A DNA stretch of 64,000 nucleotides from Zobellia galactanivorans (lineage in GTDB: Bacteria > Bacteroidota > Bacteroidia > Flavobacteriales > Flavobacteriaceae): assembly GCF_000973105.1 (NCBI RefSeq), contig NC_015844.1:372001-436000 (forward strand), in the 5' to 3' direction. Every line of letters begins with the position of its first letter. Within the stretch, counting starts at the first letter, position 1. The position numbers and the translations under genes are program-made. The notes beneath the pieces were generated by a model. That model saw nothing but the letters and a program-made list of their open reading frames with translations, searched no databases and had not been told where the DNA came from. Shown here in pieces: positions 35,102-43,481 of this stretch.

Positions 35102-35166
35102 AGTAAGATAATATTTGTTTTGCTGTTAGATGAGTTTGGTGTTCGTAAATCAAATAGGGGTCAGGG

Positions 35167-35721
35167 TTAATTCACTTGGTTATTTTCAACCGCCAAATTT
35201 GATTTTATAAATTTTAATGCGAGCGTAATCTGATTCTCTACCGTCTTAGGGCTGACTTCCATGTCTTGTGCAATTTCCTTTACCGAAAGACCATCGAACC
35301 GACTCTTGGTAAAAGTTTCCCTTCTTCGTTCCGGAATTTGGGCAACAAGCCCCATGAGGTTCTCCATTAAAAAAGTATAATCGACCAGGTTCAATGTAGA
35401 GTAATCGATACTTTCCCGGTCTGCTTCGGAGTTGATATAGTTTTTCCGGGCCGTTCGTTTTATAAATGTCTTTTTAATCAGGTTGAAAGCTATGGTAAAG
35501 ATGTAGGACTTAAAGGAGCATTCCGGCTTGAGGTCGGCTTTCTTTTTCCATATTTTGACAAAAACATCTTGAACCAAACCTTCCGCTTCCACGTGCGATT
35601 TTAAATATCCAAATGCAAAGTGATAGAGTCTGCCCCTATATTTTTCATATAGAGCCTCGTAAGCTTTTATATCCCCCGTTTTCAAATTCCCTACCAGAAC
35701 TTCATCCTTTTCTTCCATCAT
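35167..35721 (-). CDS. ECF-type sigma-70 factor (Bacteroidota expansion family)
   Basis: A 184-residue ECF sigma factor: region 2 (YEKYRGRLYHFAFGYLKSHVEAEGLVQDVFVKIWKK) and region 4 (IPERRRETFTKSRFDGLSVKEIAQDMEVSPKTVENQITLALKFI). No anti-sigma FecR gene is adjacent, although such factors are often paired with FecR and an STN-bearing receptor. Located between two GH97 genes, it presumably activates PUL transcription. It is a close paralogue of the sigma at 50690-51346. Confidence 0.92.
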   Translation of the reverse strand: MMEEKDEVLVGNLKTGDIKAYEALYEKYRGRLYHFAFGYLKSHVEAEGLVQDVFVKIWKKKADLKPECSFKSYIFTIAFNLIKKTFIKRTARKNYINSEADRESIDYSTLNLVDYTFLMENLMGLVAQIPERRRETFTKSRFDGLSVKEIAQDMEVSPKTVENQITLALKFIKSNLAVENNQVN

Positions 35722-35765
35722 ATTTTATTTTTGCTTTGTACAGACACTCTTACCTATGGCCAACA

Positions 35766-37649
35766 CTATTGCCCACTTCCTTCTAGCACAAGTGTAAAAC
35801 CTCCATTTTTCTTTAAGGCCACCCTAAGGTTTCCTTTTTCCGTCAACTGCCTTTTTTCGAGTTTCAATTTGTCTTCATCAAGAACATCTTGATATACAAT
35901 GACCTCTTTAGGGCCTGAAACTATTTCAGAAAGGTCTATGGAAAATTCCCGTTTCCCCACGGCGCTTATTCCGCCTACATACCAATCATCTCCCTTTCTT
36001 CGTGCCATAACACAGTACTCCCCAGGGTAGCCCGCCAACAATTTCGTTTCGTCCCAAGCCGCGGGTAAATTCTCTAGAAACTTCCTTCCCGGTGAGTCAA
36101 GATAGGCCTCAGGGATATCGCACATGCCTTGCCAACCTGATTCAAAAACTACCGAAAGTGCCAATTCATGGGCCATTGTAGTCGTTCTTAAAGGGGTTGA
36201 AAATGCCACTGGGGTATAATCCATACTCCCCAGTACGTTTCTCGTAAACGGTAAGGTAGCGTTGTGGTAGGGGGTTAATCCCTTGGCCCCATTGATACTT
36301 AGGTAGTATTCAGAACCTTTTACGGCCTCATAACTCATAATGTGGGGATAGGTACGGGCAAAACCTCTTGGCGCTTGGGCTCCGTGAAAACTTAGCATGA
36401 GCTTATATCTTGCCGCATCCTTGATGATCTCTTCCAAGATTCTTCTTGCCCTTTGTGAATAATCATTGATAAAATCGACTTTACACCCGACAATACCCAA
36501 CTGATTGTACCTTCCGAAAATATCCTTTCTTTTTTCCGGGGTATCTAAATTTTTAAATTCATCCCACCCATAGCACTTCACACCTTTGGCGAGACCATAA
36601 TCTACTACATCTTTTACCCAAGGGGTCGTTTTCCAGTCGTCAATGGCATGGGCCGGAGAATTGATAAGGGGAACATCGAATTCTATATAACCCCACCCCA
36701 TTGTAGCCGAAAGGTCGATGTACTTTTTTAAGGTTTCCGGAGAGCTATTGGCGAGATTGTCTCCCCACCAGGGAAATGAAGTGACTCCCGCTTCGACCCA
36801 TGAAATATCGGGGATAGCCGATGGTCGGGCCAAATGGTCCACCATAGAATTTTGGGCGATGGCACTAAGTTCCTTGCCCATCATCAATATGCGCCAAGGC
36901 GATTTAAAATTTGCCCCGACTACATTTTCACCTTTCTTACCTCCCGGATATATCAGGTTCAATTGATCGTTGTTGAACATGGCTCCTGCCAAGGGAAAAT
37001 TGGAGACATCCGATTCGGAGGCCAGCATCCAATTCCCTGAATTTGATTCTACCAAAACAGGGAAGGACAAGGCTTTGTTCTGTACGGTTTGGGTGCCCGT
37101 TTTCTTTTCAAAAATATTCTCGTCCCCAGACTGGTAATCGATAGACCATAATGCTTTCAAGCCTTTAAAATTGAAGGCGGACATTTCTTTGGTTACGCTT
37201 GTTTCCTTTTGGTTGTCCAGTTCATATCGAAATGAAATGCCTTCGTTAAAAACCCTGAATACGACCGTAAAGGTTTTGTTCTTGGTATTTTTAAAGGTGT
37301 ATCGCGATTCAGTACAGTAGTTATGCCTTTCTTTCTGTTTACCCGTTACCATCACATAGCGCTCATCAATACGCTTACGCTCATGTTGAACAAACTCTAG
37401 TTGATCGGAAAAACGATGTTCATTATCGGCCATGATAATTCCTAGGGGCGAGGCCTCCAAAACCGTATTGTCGAACAGTCGGGCGGAAAAGCGCAATGCC
37501 CCACTCCCCTCGTCAAGTTTCAAGAAAACTTCAATGTTCCCATCAGGGGAAAAAGATTTCGGTATATCCGTTTTTTTCACTGCTCCACACCCACCGATAA
37601 CCAGTAGCGCAAAGAGGAAAGTGCCCATTAAAAGAAATCTAGTATTCAT
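35766..37649 (-). CDS. GH97-family glycoside hydrolase (retaining-type motif)
   Basis: A 627-residue lipoprotein (LLVIGGC, Cys21) with the GH97 N-terminal sandwich (FSPDGNIEVFLKLDEG), TIM barrel and C-terminal sheet. GIVGCKVDF places Asp392 at the nucleophile position of retaining GH97 alpha-galactosidases (as in BtGH97b). FHGAQAPRGFARTYP and YEAVKGSEYY (Glu441, Glu447) supply the acid/base side. Thus a retaining alpha-glycosidase, probably alpha-galactosidase-like, acting in the periplasm or on the surface. It differs at the key residue from the neighbouring GH97 (Gly381). Confidence 0.9.
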   Translation of the reverse strand: MNTRFLLMGTFLFALLVIGGCGAVKKTDIPKSFSPDGNIEVFLKLDEGSGALRFSARLFDNTVLEASPLGIIMADNEHRFSDQLEFVQHERKRIDERYVMVTGKQKERHNYCTESRYTFKNTKNKTFTVVFRVFNEGISFRYELDNQKETSVTKEMSAFNFKGLKALWSIDYQSGDENIFEKKTGTQTVQNKALSFPVLVESNSGNWMLASESDVSNFPLAGAMFNNDQLNLIYPGGKKGENVVGANFKSPWRILMMGKELSAIAQNSMVDHLARPSAIPDISWVEAGVTSFPWWGDNLANSSPETLKKYIDLSATMGWGYIEFDVPLINSPAHAIDDWKTTPWVKDVVDYGLAKGVKCYGWDEFKNLDTPEKRKDIFGRYNQLGIVGCKVDFINDYSQRARRILEEIIKDAARYKLMLSFHGAQAPRGFARTYPHIMSYEAVKGSEYYLSINGAKGLTPYHNATLPFTRNVLGSMDYTPVAFSTPLRTTTMAHELALSVVFESGWQGMCDIPEAYLDSPGRKFLENLPAAWDETKLLAGYPGEYCVMARRKGDDWYVGGISAVGKREFSIDLSEIVSGPKEVIVYQDVLDEDKLKLEKRQLTEKGNLRVALKKNGGFTLVLEGSGQ

Positions 37650-37697
37650 AACAATCGTTGTTTTTTTAATTTTATATGTGCCTTTGCCTTAAAGTGC

Positions 37698-38486
37698 TCA
37701 GGTATCTTGCATTAGTGCGGACCTTCCCCCGTCCATTAGGTATGTGGTTCCGTTCATGAATTTTCCGTATTCACTACATAAGAAAGCGCAAAAGGCACCG
37801 ACTTCATCGGACGTTCCGATCCTTCCGCTAGGATGAAAGGCATTGGTTCTCTCGCGTTCTGCCCCTGGGTCGGGAAAAGAGTCGAACCAGGTTTGTGTTC
37901 CCGCAGTCTCTATAAATCCCGGAGCTACACCCACTGCCCTTATCTTTGGGCCCCATTCAATGGCCAAGGACTGTACCAGCCCCCTTAATGCCGTTTTGGT
38001 GGTGTTGTATGGAAAACACCCCGGTATGGTGGAAAAGGCATGGTTTGAGGTGATAATAACTATGGTTCCATTATCGCTCTTGCTCAAATGGGGTTCACAT
38101 AATTGGCTTATTTTCCAATGCGATCTCAAATTCAGGTTCAGGTTTTTATCAAAATCCTCATCGCTACATTCCTTACTGCCCTGAAAGGAATTCGCCCCTG
38201 CATTGGATATCAAAAAATCGATTTTCCCAAATTTATCTACGGTACGGTCCACTAAGTTTTTTAGGTCATCATCGTTGGTGACATCGGTTTGGGTGTACAG
38301 GGTAGCCCTTCCGTACTCGGCTCCTTTGCCGTGGAAGTTTTGCACATCGGTATGGGATTCTTCCCTTCTTCCACAACCTGAGACGACACTGCCGGCCTGG
38401 GAAAATATAGCGGCTATTCCAGCCCCTATACCACTTGTCACCCCTGTGACCAGTACTACCTTATTCTTTAAGTCTATGTTCAGCAT
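37698..38486 (-). CDS. SDR-family dehydrogenase (sugar oxidation)
   Basis: A 262-residue classical short-chain dehydrogenase: cofactor motif TGVTSGIGAGIA (about 14-25), NAG (about 98) and catalytic Ser/Tyr/Lys in SNHAF...YNTTK. The Asp/Arg region after strand 2 (CGRREES) would accept NAD or NADP. It is the first-step candidate of an oxidative sugar route: a sugar dehydrogenase making the lactone, followed by the SMP-30 lactonase encoded 12 bp away. A role as 2-keto-3-deoxy-acid dehydrogenase is an alternative. Confidence 0.88.
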   Translation of the reverse strand: MLNIDLKNKVVLVTGVTSGIGAGIAAIFSQAGSVVSGCGRREESHTDVQNFHGKGAEYGRATLYTQTDVTNDDDLKNLVDRTVDKFGKIDFLISNAGANSFQGSKECSDEDFDKNLNLNLRSHWKISQLCEPHLSKSDNGTIVIITSNHAFSTIPGCFPYNTTKTALRGLVQSLAIEWGPKIRAVGVAPGFIETAGTQTWFDSFPDPGAERERTNAFHPSGRIGTSDEVGAFCAFLCSEYGKFMNGTTYLMDGGRSALMQDT

Positions 38487-38498
38487 ATCGATATATAA

Positions 38499-39386
38499 TT
38501 AATTGTTAGGGCCTATTGATTCATTAAAAAAGAAGACCTCCGGACCTCCGACAGGAAGGTCTATGGCAAAAAGGCTCCCACTTAATGGGTATTCGGCCAA
38601 CTGTGCTTTGGTAAGCCCTTCCCTTGCCGTCGTGATATAAAGCTTGTTCAAATCCGCTCCCCCAAAAGCACATGATGTTACATGTGGGGCCGGCACCCCT
38701 ATCTTTTGGATAAGCTCCCCTGTATCAGGCTTCCATCGGGATACCGCACTTCCGCCCCACAGCGCGATCCATAACATTCCCTCATTATCAATGGTCATTC
38801 CATCGGGAAAACCAAATTCTTCAGGTATATCAATCACTTTTATCGGATTGGATATAGCTCCTGTTTCCAAATCGTAGGAATAAGCGACCACTTTTCTTGT
38901 CGGCGAGTCTATATAGTACATGGTCTTATGGTCCAAGCTCCAAGTAATACCGTTTGACACCGTAATATGGTCGGCTCTTTTTACATGGCCCATACCTGCC
39001 TCGATACTGTATAAAGCCCCTGTTGCACTTAGGCCTTGGCGACACATGCTTCCTAGCCAAAAGCGGCCCTTTGGATCACACTTGCCGTCGTTAAACCTAT
39101 TATCGGGTTTGTCTTTTTCGAGTTCTAAAACGGAGGAAAAACCGCCTGTCTCGGTATCCAGTTCCACTACGCCATTTTCTAAGGCTACCAGCAATCCTCC
39201 TGAACGAATGGGCGCAATAGTGCCCACATATTCGGGAAGCTTAAAAGTCTGGTTGCTTCCGGTCTTTGGATCGGTAGCATGTATTTCCTTGCCATAGATA
39301 TCCACCCAATAGACTTTATTCTCCTTGGGATGCCAAAAAACACCTTCACCCAGTGTTGCTGTAGTATTTAGAACCGTTTCGACCAT
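38499..39386 (-). CDS. SMP-30/gluconolactonase-family lactonase
   Basis: A 295-residue six-bladed beta-propeller of the SMP-30/regucalcin family. Metal-site residues are seen in LGEGVFWHP (Glu near 14), NRFNDGKCDPKGRFWLGSM, VSNGITWS and GFPDGMTID. No signal peptide, so it is cytoplasmic. It would hydrolyse a sugar-1,4- or 1,5-lactone to the sugar acid, between the SDR and the enolase-superfamily dehydratase. Gene spacing of 12 and 18 bp on either side indicates one transcript. Confidence 0.9.
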   Translation of the reverse strand: MVETVLNTTATLGEGVFWHPKENKVYWVDIYGKEIHATDPKTGSNQTFKLPEYVGTIAPIRSGGLLVALENGVVELDTETGGFSSVLELEKDKPDNRFNDGKCDPKGRFWLGSMCRQGLSATGALYSIEAGMGHVKRADHITVSNGITWSLDHKTMYYIDSPTRKVVAYSYDLETGAISNPIKVIDIPEEFGFPDGMTIDNEGMLWIALWGGSAVSRWKPDTGELIQKIGVPAPHVTSCAFGGADLNKLYITTAREGLTKAQLAEYPLSGSLFAIDLPVGGPEVFFFNESIGPNN

Positions 39387-39404
39387 ATATGCTTAGTATT
39401 TTTA

Positions 39405-40565
39405 TTAAATGTAATACCCTTCCTTGTGTTTTCGTATTCCTGGGTGTTTTTCCATTTCGCTCTCAATGAGGTCCACCCCTAATCCCGGTCTATCCGAAAG
39501 TACCAGTTTACCCTCTTGAATATTCAGGGGGTGGCTCAACACCTCATCCCTCCAAGGCACATCGTTGAAAATAAACTCTTGGCGGAAGAAATTGGGAATA
39601 GAAGCACAAACATGTGAACTCGCCAATGTAGACAAAGGTCCATTAGGGTTGTGCGGGGCCACCAAAACATTGTAGGCTTCCGCCATTGTAGCCATACGTT
39701 TCATTTCACTAGGCCCACCGCACCTCGTTATATCGGGCATGATAATATCGGCCACATAGCTCTCGAGAACATCACGTATTCCATAGCGCGTATAGTGCCT
39801 TTCCCCAACACAGATAGAAACCTTAGGGTCGATGCGCTCCCTAAAGGCCCTAAGGGTCTTCGTACTTTCCGGTCCTGCCGGCTCTTCAAACCAAGCGATA
39901 TCCAAGGCGGCAAATCGTTCGGCCATGGCTACGGCCACCTTAAAATTCAACATGGCGTGCGTTTCGATCATCATGTCCATATCAGGACCGATGGCCTCAC
40001 GAACGGCCTTACTGATATTAAAGGCCAGGTCTTGTTGTGTTTTGGTAAGGGAAAGCTCCGTAGCAAGGTCATCCCCGTAAAAATAATTGGTGTGAGCAAA
40101 GGGATCAAATTTCAATCCGCTAAAGCCGGCCTCCTTTACTTGTTTGGCTTGTTGCACATAATCTTCGGTATTATGCCCCCCTCCTATGAACCAATAATTG
40201 GCGTATAGGGGAATTTCAGTTCGGTACTGCCCACCTAACAGGTCGTACATAGGAACCCCTAACACCTTGGCCTTAAGGTCCAAAAGGGCCATATCAATGC
40301 CACTTATCGCACACATACTGGCGCCATAAGGTCCGACCCAATTTAAATCACGATAAAGTTTTGTCCATATAAAATCGGTACGCATAGGATCCAATCCTAT
40401 AATTCGCTCCCCAAGTTCGCGGGTAGCGGCTTCTACAATCTGGCTACCGGGCCAGTTTGTTGATTCGCCAACACCGGTATGGCCAGTATCGGTATATATT
40501 TTTAACAGTGTCCAGTTATACTTTACCCCTTCTACCAGCCAAACTTTTACTTCGGTTATTTTCAT
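39405..40565 (-). CDS. Enolase-superfamily sugar-acid dehydratase (mandelate racemase subgroup)
   Basis: A 386-residue protein with the N-terminal capping domain and the (beta/alpha)7-beta barrel. Metal and acid/base residues are visible: Glu201 and His203 (IETHAML), Glu227/228 (WFEEP), Glu255 (GERHYTR) and His305 (APHNPNGP). This pattern resembles galactonate/mannonate-type acid-sugar dehydratases, which make 2-keto-3-deoxy acids. An alternative in agar/carrageenan bacteria is an anhydro-galactonate cycloisomerase of the same superfamily. Exact substrate cannot be read from sequence. Confidence 0.88.
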   Translation of the reverse strand: MKITEVKVWLVEGVKYNWTLLKIYTDTGHTGVGESTNWPGSQIVEAATRELGERIIGLDPMRTDFIWTKLYRDLNWVGPYGASMCAISGIDMALLDLKAKVLGVPMYDLLGGQYRTEIPLYANYWFIGGGHNTEDYVQQAKQVKEAGFSGLKFDPFAHTNYFYGDDLATELSLTKTQQDLAFNISKAVREAIGPDMDMMIETHAMLNFKVAVAMAERFAALDIAWFEEPAGPESTKTLRAFRERIDPKVSICVGERHYTRYGIRDVLESYVADIIMPDITRCGGPSEMKRMATMAEAYNVLVAPHNPNGPLSTLASSHVCASIPNFFRQEFIFNDVPWRDEVLSHPLNIQEGKLVLSDRPGLGVDLIESEMEKHPGIRKHKEGYYI

Positions 40566-40610
40566 TATACTATATTCGAATTATTTATTTCGTTTCTACT
40601 ATTTAAAGGA

Positions 40611-41306
40611 TTACATGATGCCATATGTATTCCAGGCATCTACGGCGCTCATCCCCTCCTGTACCGCTTTCAATACTTTTCGTTCGCCCCTTGCTTTTTC
40701 AAAGGCCCGTTCAAAAACTTCCTTTTCATGAGCTTTGGGCACGATACATACCCCATCTACATCGCCTACCACGATGTCTCCGGGTTCGATTCGTACCCCT
40801 TCAATTTCTATAGGCACCCGAAAATCGATTACCCTGCCCCTAGGCCCTTGGTCTTGCGCATAATTTCCATAGGAAAAAATAGGCATGTCGAGATCCAGCA
40901 TTCCATGGGTATCCCTTGAATAGCCATTGACCACGGCACCGGCGGCACCGAGTTTTTGGGCGCGCGTCATCATAATTTCCCCAATCAAGGCATAGTGATC
41001 AGAGGCTCCCGTACATATATAGACCTCATCTTTTTTAAGGTCGTCCAAAGCTTCGAGCATTAGCCCAAAAGGTTTTTTTAGAATAGGATTGTTCGTAAAA
41101 GTCGGGGTTTCTTCAAAAGTATCGGCTTCGAGTACGGTCATGGCCCTTCCGATTAATAACATGTCAGGTTTAAGCGGCTGTATTCGAGCCGGCAAAAACT
41201 GATGGTACAGTTTCATCTTATCCATAGCATCGCCAACTACGGCCGTAAATAATTCTTTTCGCGCCGCTGCGAACAATTCTTCGTCCGTCAGATCAAGTAC
41301 ATTCAT
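40611..41306 (-). CDS. RraA-family class II aldolase-like protein
   Basis: A 231-residue RraA/4-hydroxy-4-methyl-2-oxoglutarate aldolase-family protein: TAVVGDAMDKM, GEIMMTRAQKLGAAGAVVNG and YSRDT (the Arg-Asp metal/substrate site), then GDIVVGDVDGVCIVP. True RNase-E-inhibiting RraA is a different member. In this position, after an acid-sugar dehydratase, it probably cleaves a 2-keto-3-deoxy acid to pyruvate plus an aldehyde. It is the first gene of the minus-strand sugar-acid operon, opposite to the divergent AraC gene. Confidence 0.85.
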   Translation of the reverse strand: MNVLDLTDEELFAAARKELFTAVVGDAMDKMKLYHQFLPARIQPLKPDMLLIGRAMTVLEADTFEETPTFTNNPILKKPFGLMLEALDDLKKDEVYICTGASDHYALIGEIMMTRAQKLGAAGAVVNGYSRDTHGMLDLDMPIFSYGNYAQDQGPRGRVIDFRVPIEIEGVRIEPGDIVVGDVDGVCIVPKAHEKEVFERAFEKARGERKVLKAVQEGMSAVDAWNTYGIM

Positions 41307-41376
41307 ATACTCTTTATTTTAAAATAGGTTAGAAACTCAAAGCTAATGTACAGGAGCACTCCACACCTGCACATTA

Positions 41377-41411
41377 TTCACATTAAAATACACTATATTT
41401 ACATTTTAATA
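41377..41411. promoter_or_regulatory. Candidate AraC-type operator (two direct half-sites)
   Basis: TTCACATTAAAATA (41377-41390) and TTTACATTTTAATA (41398-41411) match at 11 of 14 positions and are spaced exactly 21 bp apart, two helical turns, as in AraC-type direct-repeat operators. They lie in the 140-bp gap between the divergent RraA-type aldolase and AraC genes, 36 bp before the latter's start codon. Confidence 0.5.
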
Positions 41412-41446
41412 AAAAATGAAGTCAAATTCTGACAATATAAACAATT

Positions 41447-42322
41447 ATGAAGGCCATTTCACAGAAAATCACATTATCCTCTAATAAGGCTTTTGAAATT
41501 CGAAAGGATGAATTGCCCCATTTTTACAATTCATGGCACTTTCACAGTGAAATTGAACTCACCCTAATATTAAAAAGTAAGGGAAGGCGGTTTATCGGTG
41601 ATCATATTGATCAGTTCTTGCCCGGCGACTTGGTTTTAATAGGGCCTAACCTACCCCACCTTTGGCAGAACGAAGCCCCCTATTACGAGAATACTTCGGG
41701 CAACCACGTTTCGGCAATAATCATCCATTTTGAACCTGAACTCTGGGGAAGCCGGTTCTTGACCCTCGAAGGCCTAAAAGCTATAGACGACCTGCTGAAA
41801 AAGGCAAAATACGGGATTCGCATAGATGGTCCCGCCCGAATTGAAATCGGTGCCAAAATCGAGAAGTTGACCCATGTTCAAGGTTTTGAAAAGCTGATGT
41901 TGTTCTTTGAGGTGTTGAACGATATTGCAACGAATACCGACCACCAGGTCTTGGCGACTTCCGGTTTTGTCAAATCGTTCAATAAAGGAAACGACGAGAG
42001 ACTGGATAAGGTATATGAGTACGTTATGGAACATTTGACCGAAAAAATAGACTTGGACAAGGCGGCAGAACTCTTGAACCTTTCCAAGAGTGCATTCTGT
42101 AGATTCTTTAAGAAGAAGACCCGAAAAACATTTTCCCAATTTGTCAAGGAAGCGAGAATCGGATATGCCTGTAAGCTTTTACAAAGCAATGACTTGTCGA
42201 CCAGTCAAATCTGCTATGAATGTGGATTTGACAGTTTCACCTATTTTAGTCGCTCGTTTAAAACCATCACAGGAAAAACCCCTACCCTTTACAGAAAGCA
42301 ATACAATTTTAATTCGGATTAA
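41447..42322 (+). CDS. AraC-family regulator of the sugar-acid operon
   Basis: A 291-residue AraC protein: an N-terminal cupin sensor (about 20-120, NSWHFHSEIELTLILKSKGR, FLPGDLVLIGPNLPHLW) and a C-terminal double HTH (about 190-285, IDLDKAAELLNLSKSAFCRFFKKK, SQICYECGFDSFTYFSRSFK). It is the only plus-strand gene in the PUL and is divergent from the sugar-acid operon, so it probably senses a sugar and activates that operon. Confidence 0.93.
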   Translation: MKAISQKITLSSNKAFEIRKDELPHFYNSWHFHSEIELTLILKSKGRRFIGDHIDQFLPGDLVLIGPNLPHLWQNEAPYYENTSGNHVSAIIIHFEPELWGSRFLTLEGLKAIDDLLKKAKYGIRIDGPARIEIGAKIEKLTHVQGFEKLMLFFEVLNDIATNTDHQVLATSGFVKSFNKGNDERLDKVYEYVMEHLTEKIDLDKAAELLNLSKSAFCRFFKKKTRKTFSQFVKEARIGYACKLLQSNDLSTSQICYECGFDSFTYFSRSFKTITGKTPTLYRKQYNFNSD

Positions 42323-42389
42323 ATCGATACACCCTTTACTTATATGGCATTGGCCATTGATTCAAAGTATGGTTTATTTTATGTCTTTC

Positions 42390-43325
42390 CTAAGCTTTGA
42401 TAGTGATATCAAATTGTAATTCCCAGACCTCACTAGGCTCCAGATAACGGGATCCTACTTGATTGTTAAATGCGTTAGGAATACAAGTACAGGGTTCTAG
42501 GGCTATACAGTTCCGATTTGGAGGAATATATACTTGCATATACGGATATCCCTTTGTACTAATTTCTACCTCCCTGCCGTTTATTGAATTTATCAATTTT
42601 ACTTTTGAGGCCTTCCCTTTTTCCAAAGCAAAACAATGATTTAGTTCAGTAGATCCAATAGGCTTCAAATCGGAAGCGATAAAGGTATCTACCAATTCAC
42701 CTGTAGGGATCAAATCATGATCAATGACATAATATCCCTGTTGCTCCATTTCCAAGCTATAGACATCCGCTTTTTCAGGCGCCATAAAATAAGGGTGCCA
42801 CCCATGCCCCACCGGTGCCGTATCACTACCTAAGTTTTCAATTACCGTGTAGATTGAAAGCGTATTACCGGAAAGGCGATAGGTATTGGACAACAACAGA
42901 TCAAAAGGGTAGCCCCCATGGTCGTGTTGATATCGGTATTCCAATTTTACCCGACCATGACTTGCCGCTATATCGACAACCTTGAACGGGCGATTATAAA
43001 TTAAACCGTGAAGGGCATTTTTATAGGGATGATCATTGAGTGGCAATGAAAATTCTTCACCGTCAAAAGTATAATTCCCTCCTTTGATCCTGTTGGGGTA
43101 AGGAAACAGCTGTGCCCCGGCATAGCTATTTACGGTAAACTCTTGAAAGTCCTTTTCATTACGCGCCCCCAAGAGTACTTCCTCGCCCTTACAGACAAAA
43201 GAATTAAGGCTCCCCCCATAATCGGGTATGACCGAAAATGAATGATCGGTTTCACTATCGATACACTCTAAAATAGTATGACCATCGATTTGGGTTCTTC
43301 TTATATCGTTTTTTCTATGCGCCAC
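42390..43325 (-). CDS. Aldose 1-epimerase family protein
   Basis: A 311-residue galactose-mutarotase-like beta-sandwich. FPYPNRIKGGNYTFDGEEF, NALHGLIYNRPF (His), GHGWHPYF (His) and a C-terminal CIALEPCTCIPNAF (Glu) carry the active-site His/Glu pattern. It converts alpha and beta anomers and would provide the anomer used by the sugar dehydrogenase. It is convergent with the AraC gene (67-bp gap, no clear terminator). Confidence 0.9.
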   Translation of the reverse strand: MAHRKNDIRRTQIDGHTILECIDSETDHSFSVIPDYGGSLNSFVCKGEEVLLGARNEKDFQEFTVNSYAGAQLFPYPNRIKGGNYTFDGEEFSLPLNDHPYKNALHGLIYNRPFKVVDIAASHGRVKLEYRYQHDHGGYPFDLLLSNTYRLSGNTLSIYTVIENLGSDTAPVGHGWHPYFMAPEKADVYSLEMEQQGYYVIDHDLIPTGELVDTFIASDLKPIGSTELNHCFALEKGKASKVKLINSINGREVEISTKGYPYMQVYIPPNRNCIALEPCTCIPNAFNNQVGSRYLEPSEVWELQFDITIKA

Positions 43326-43481
43326 CTTGGTTCAATTATGATGTGCCCTTTTTGTATAATCTCCTCTTTTTTATGTAGGGAAACAAACGAAACCTTCAAA
43401 AATCGGTAACACTTTCCCTGTCATTTCAGTATATAGTCCTCCCCTCGAATAACTACTTATAAGGCGCTTCCCTTTATGTTC

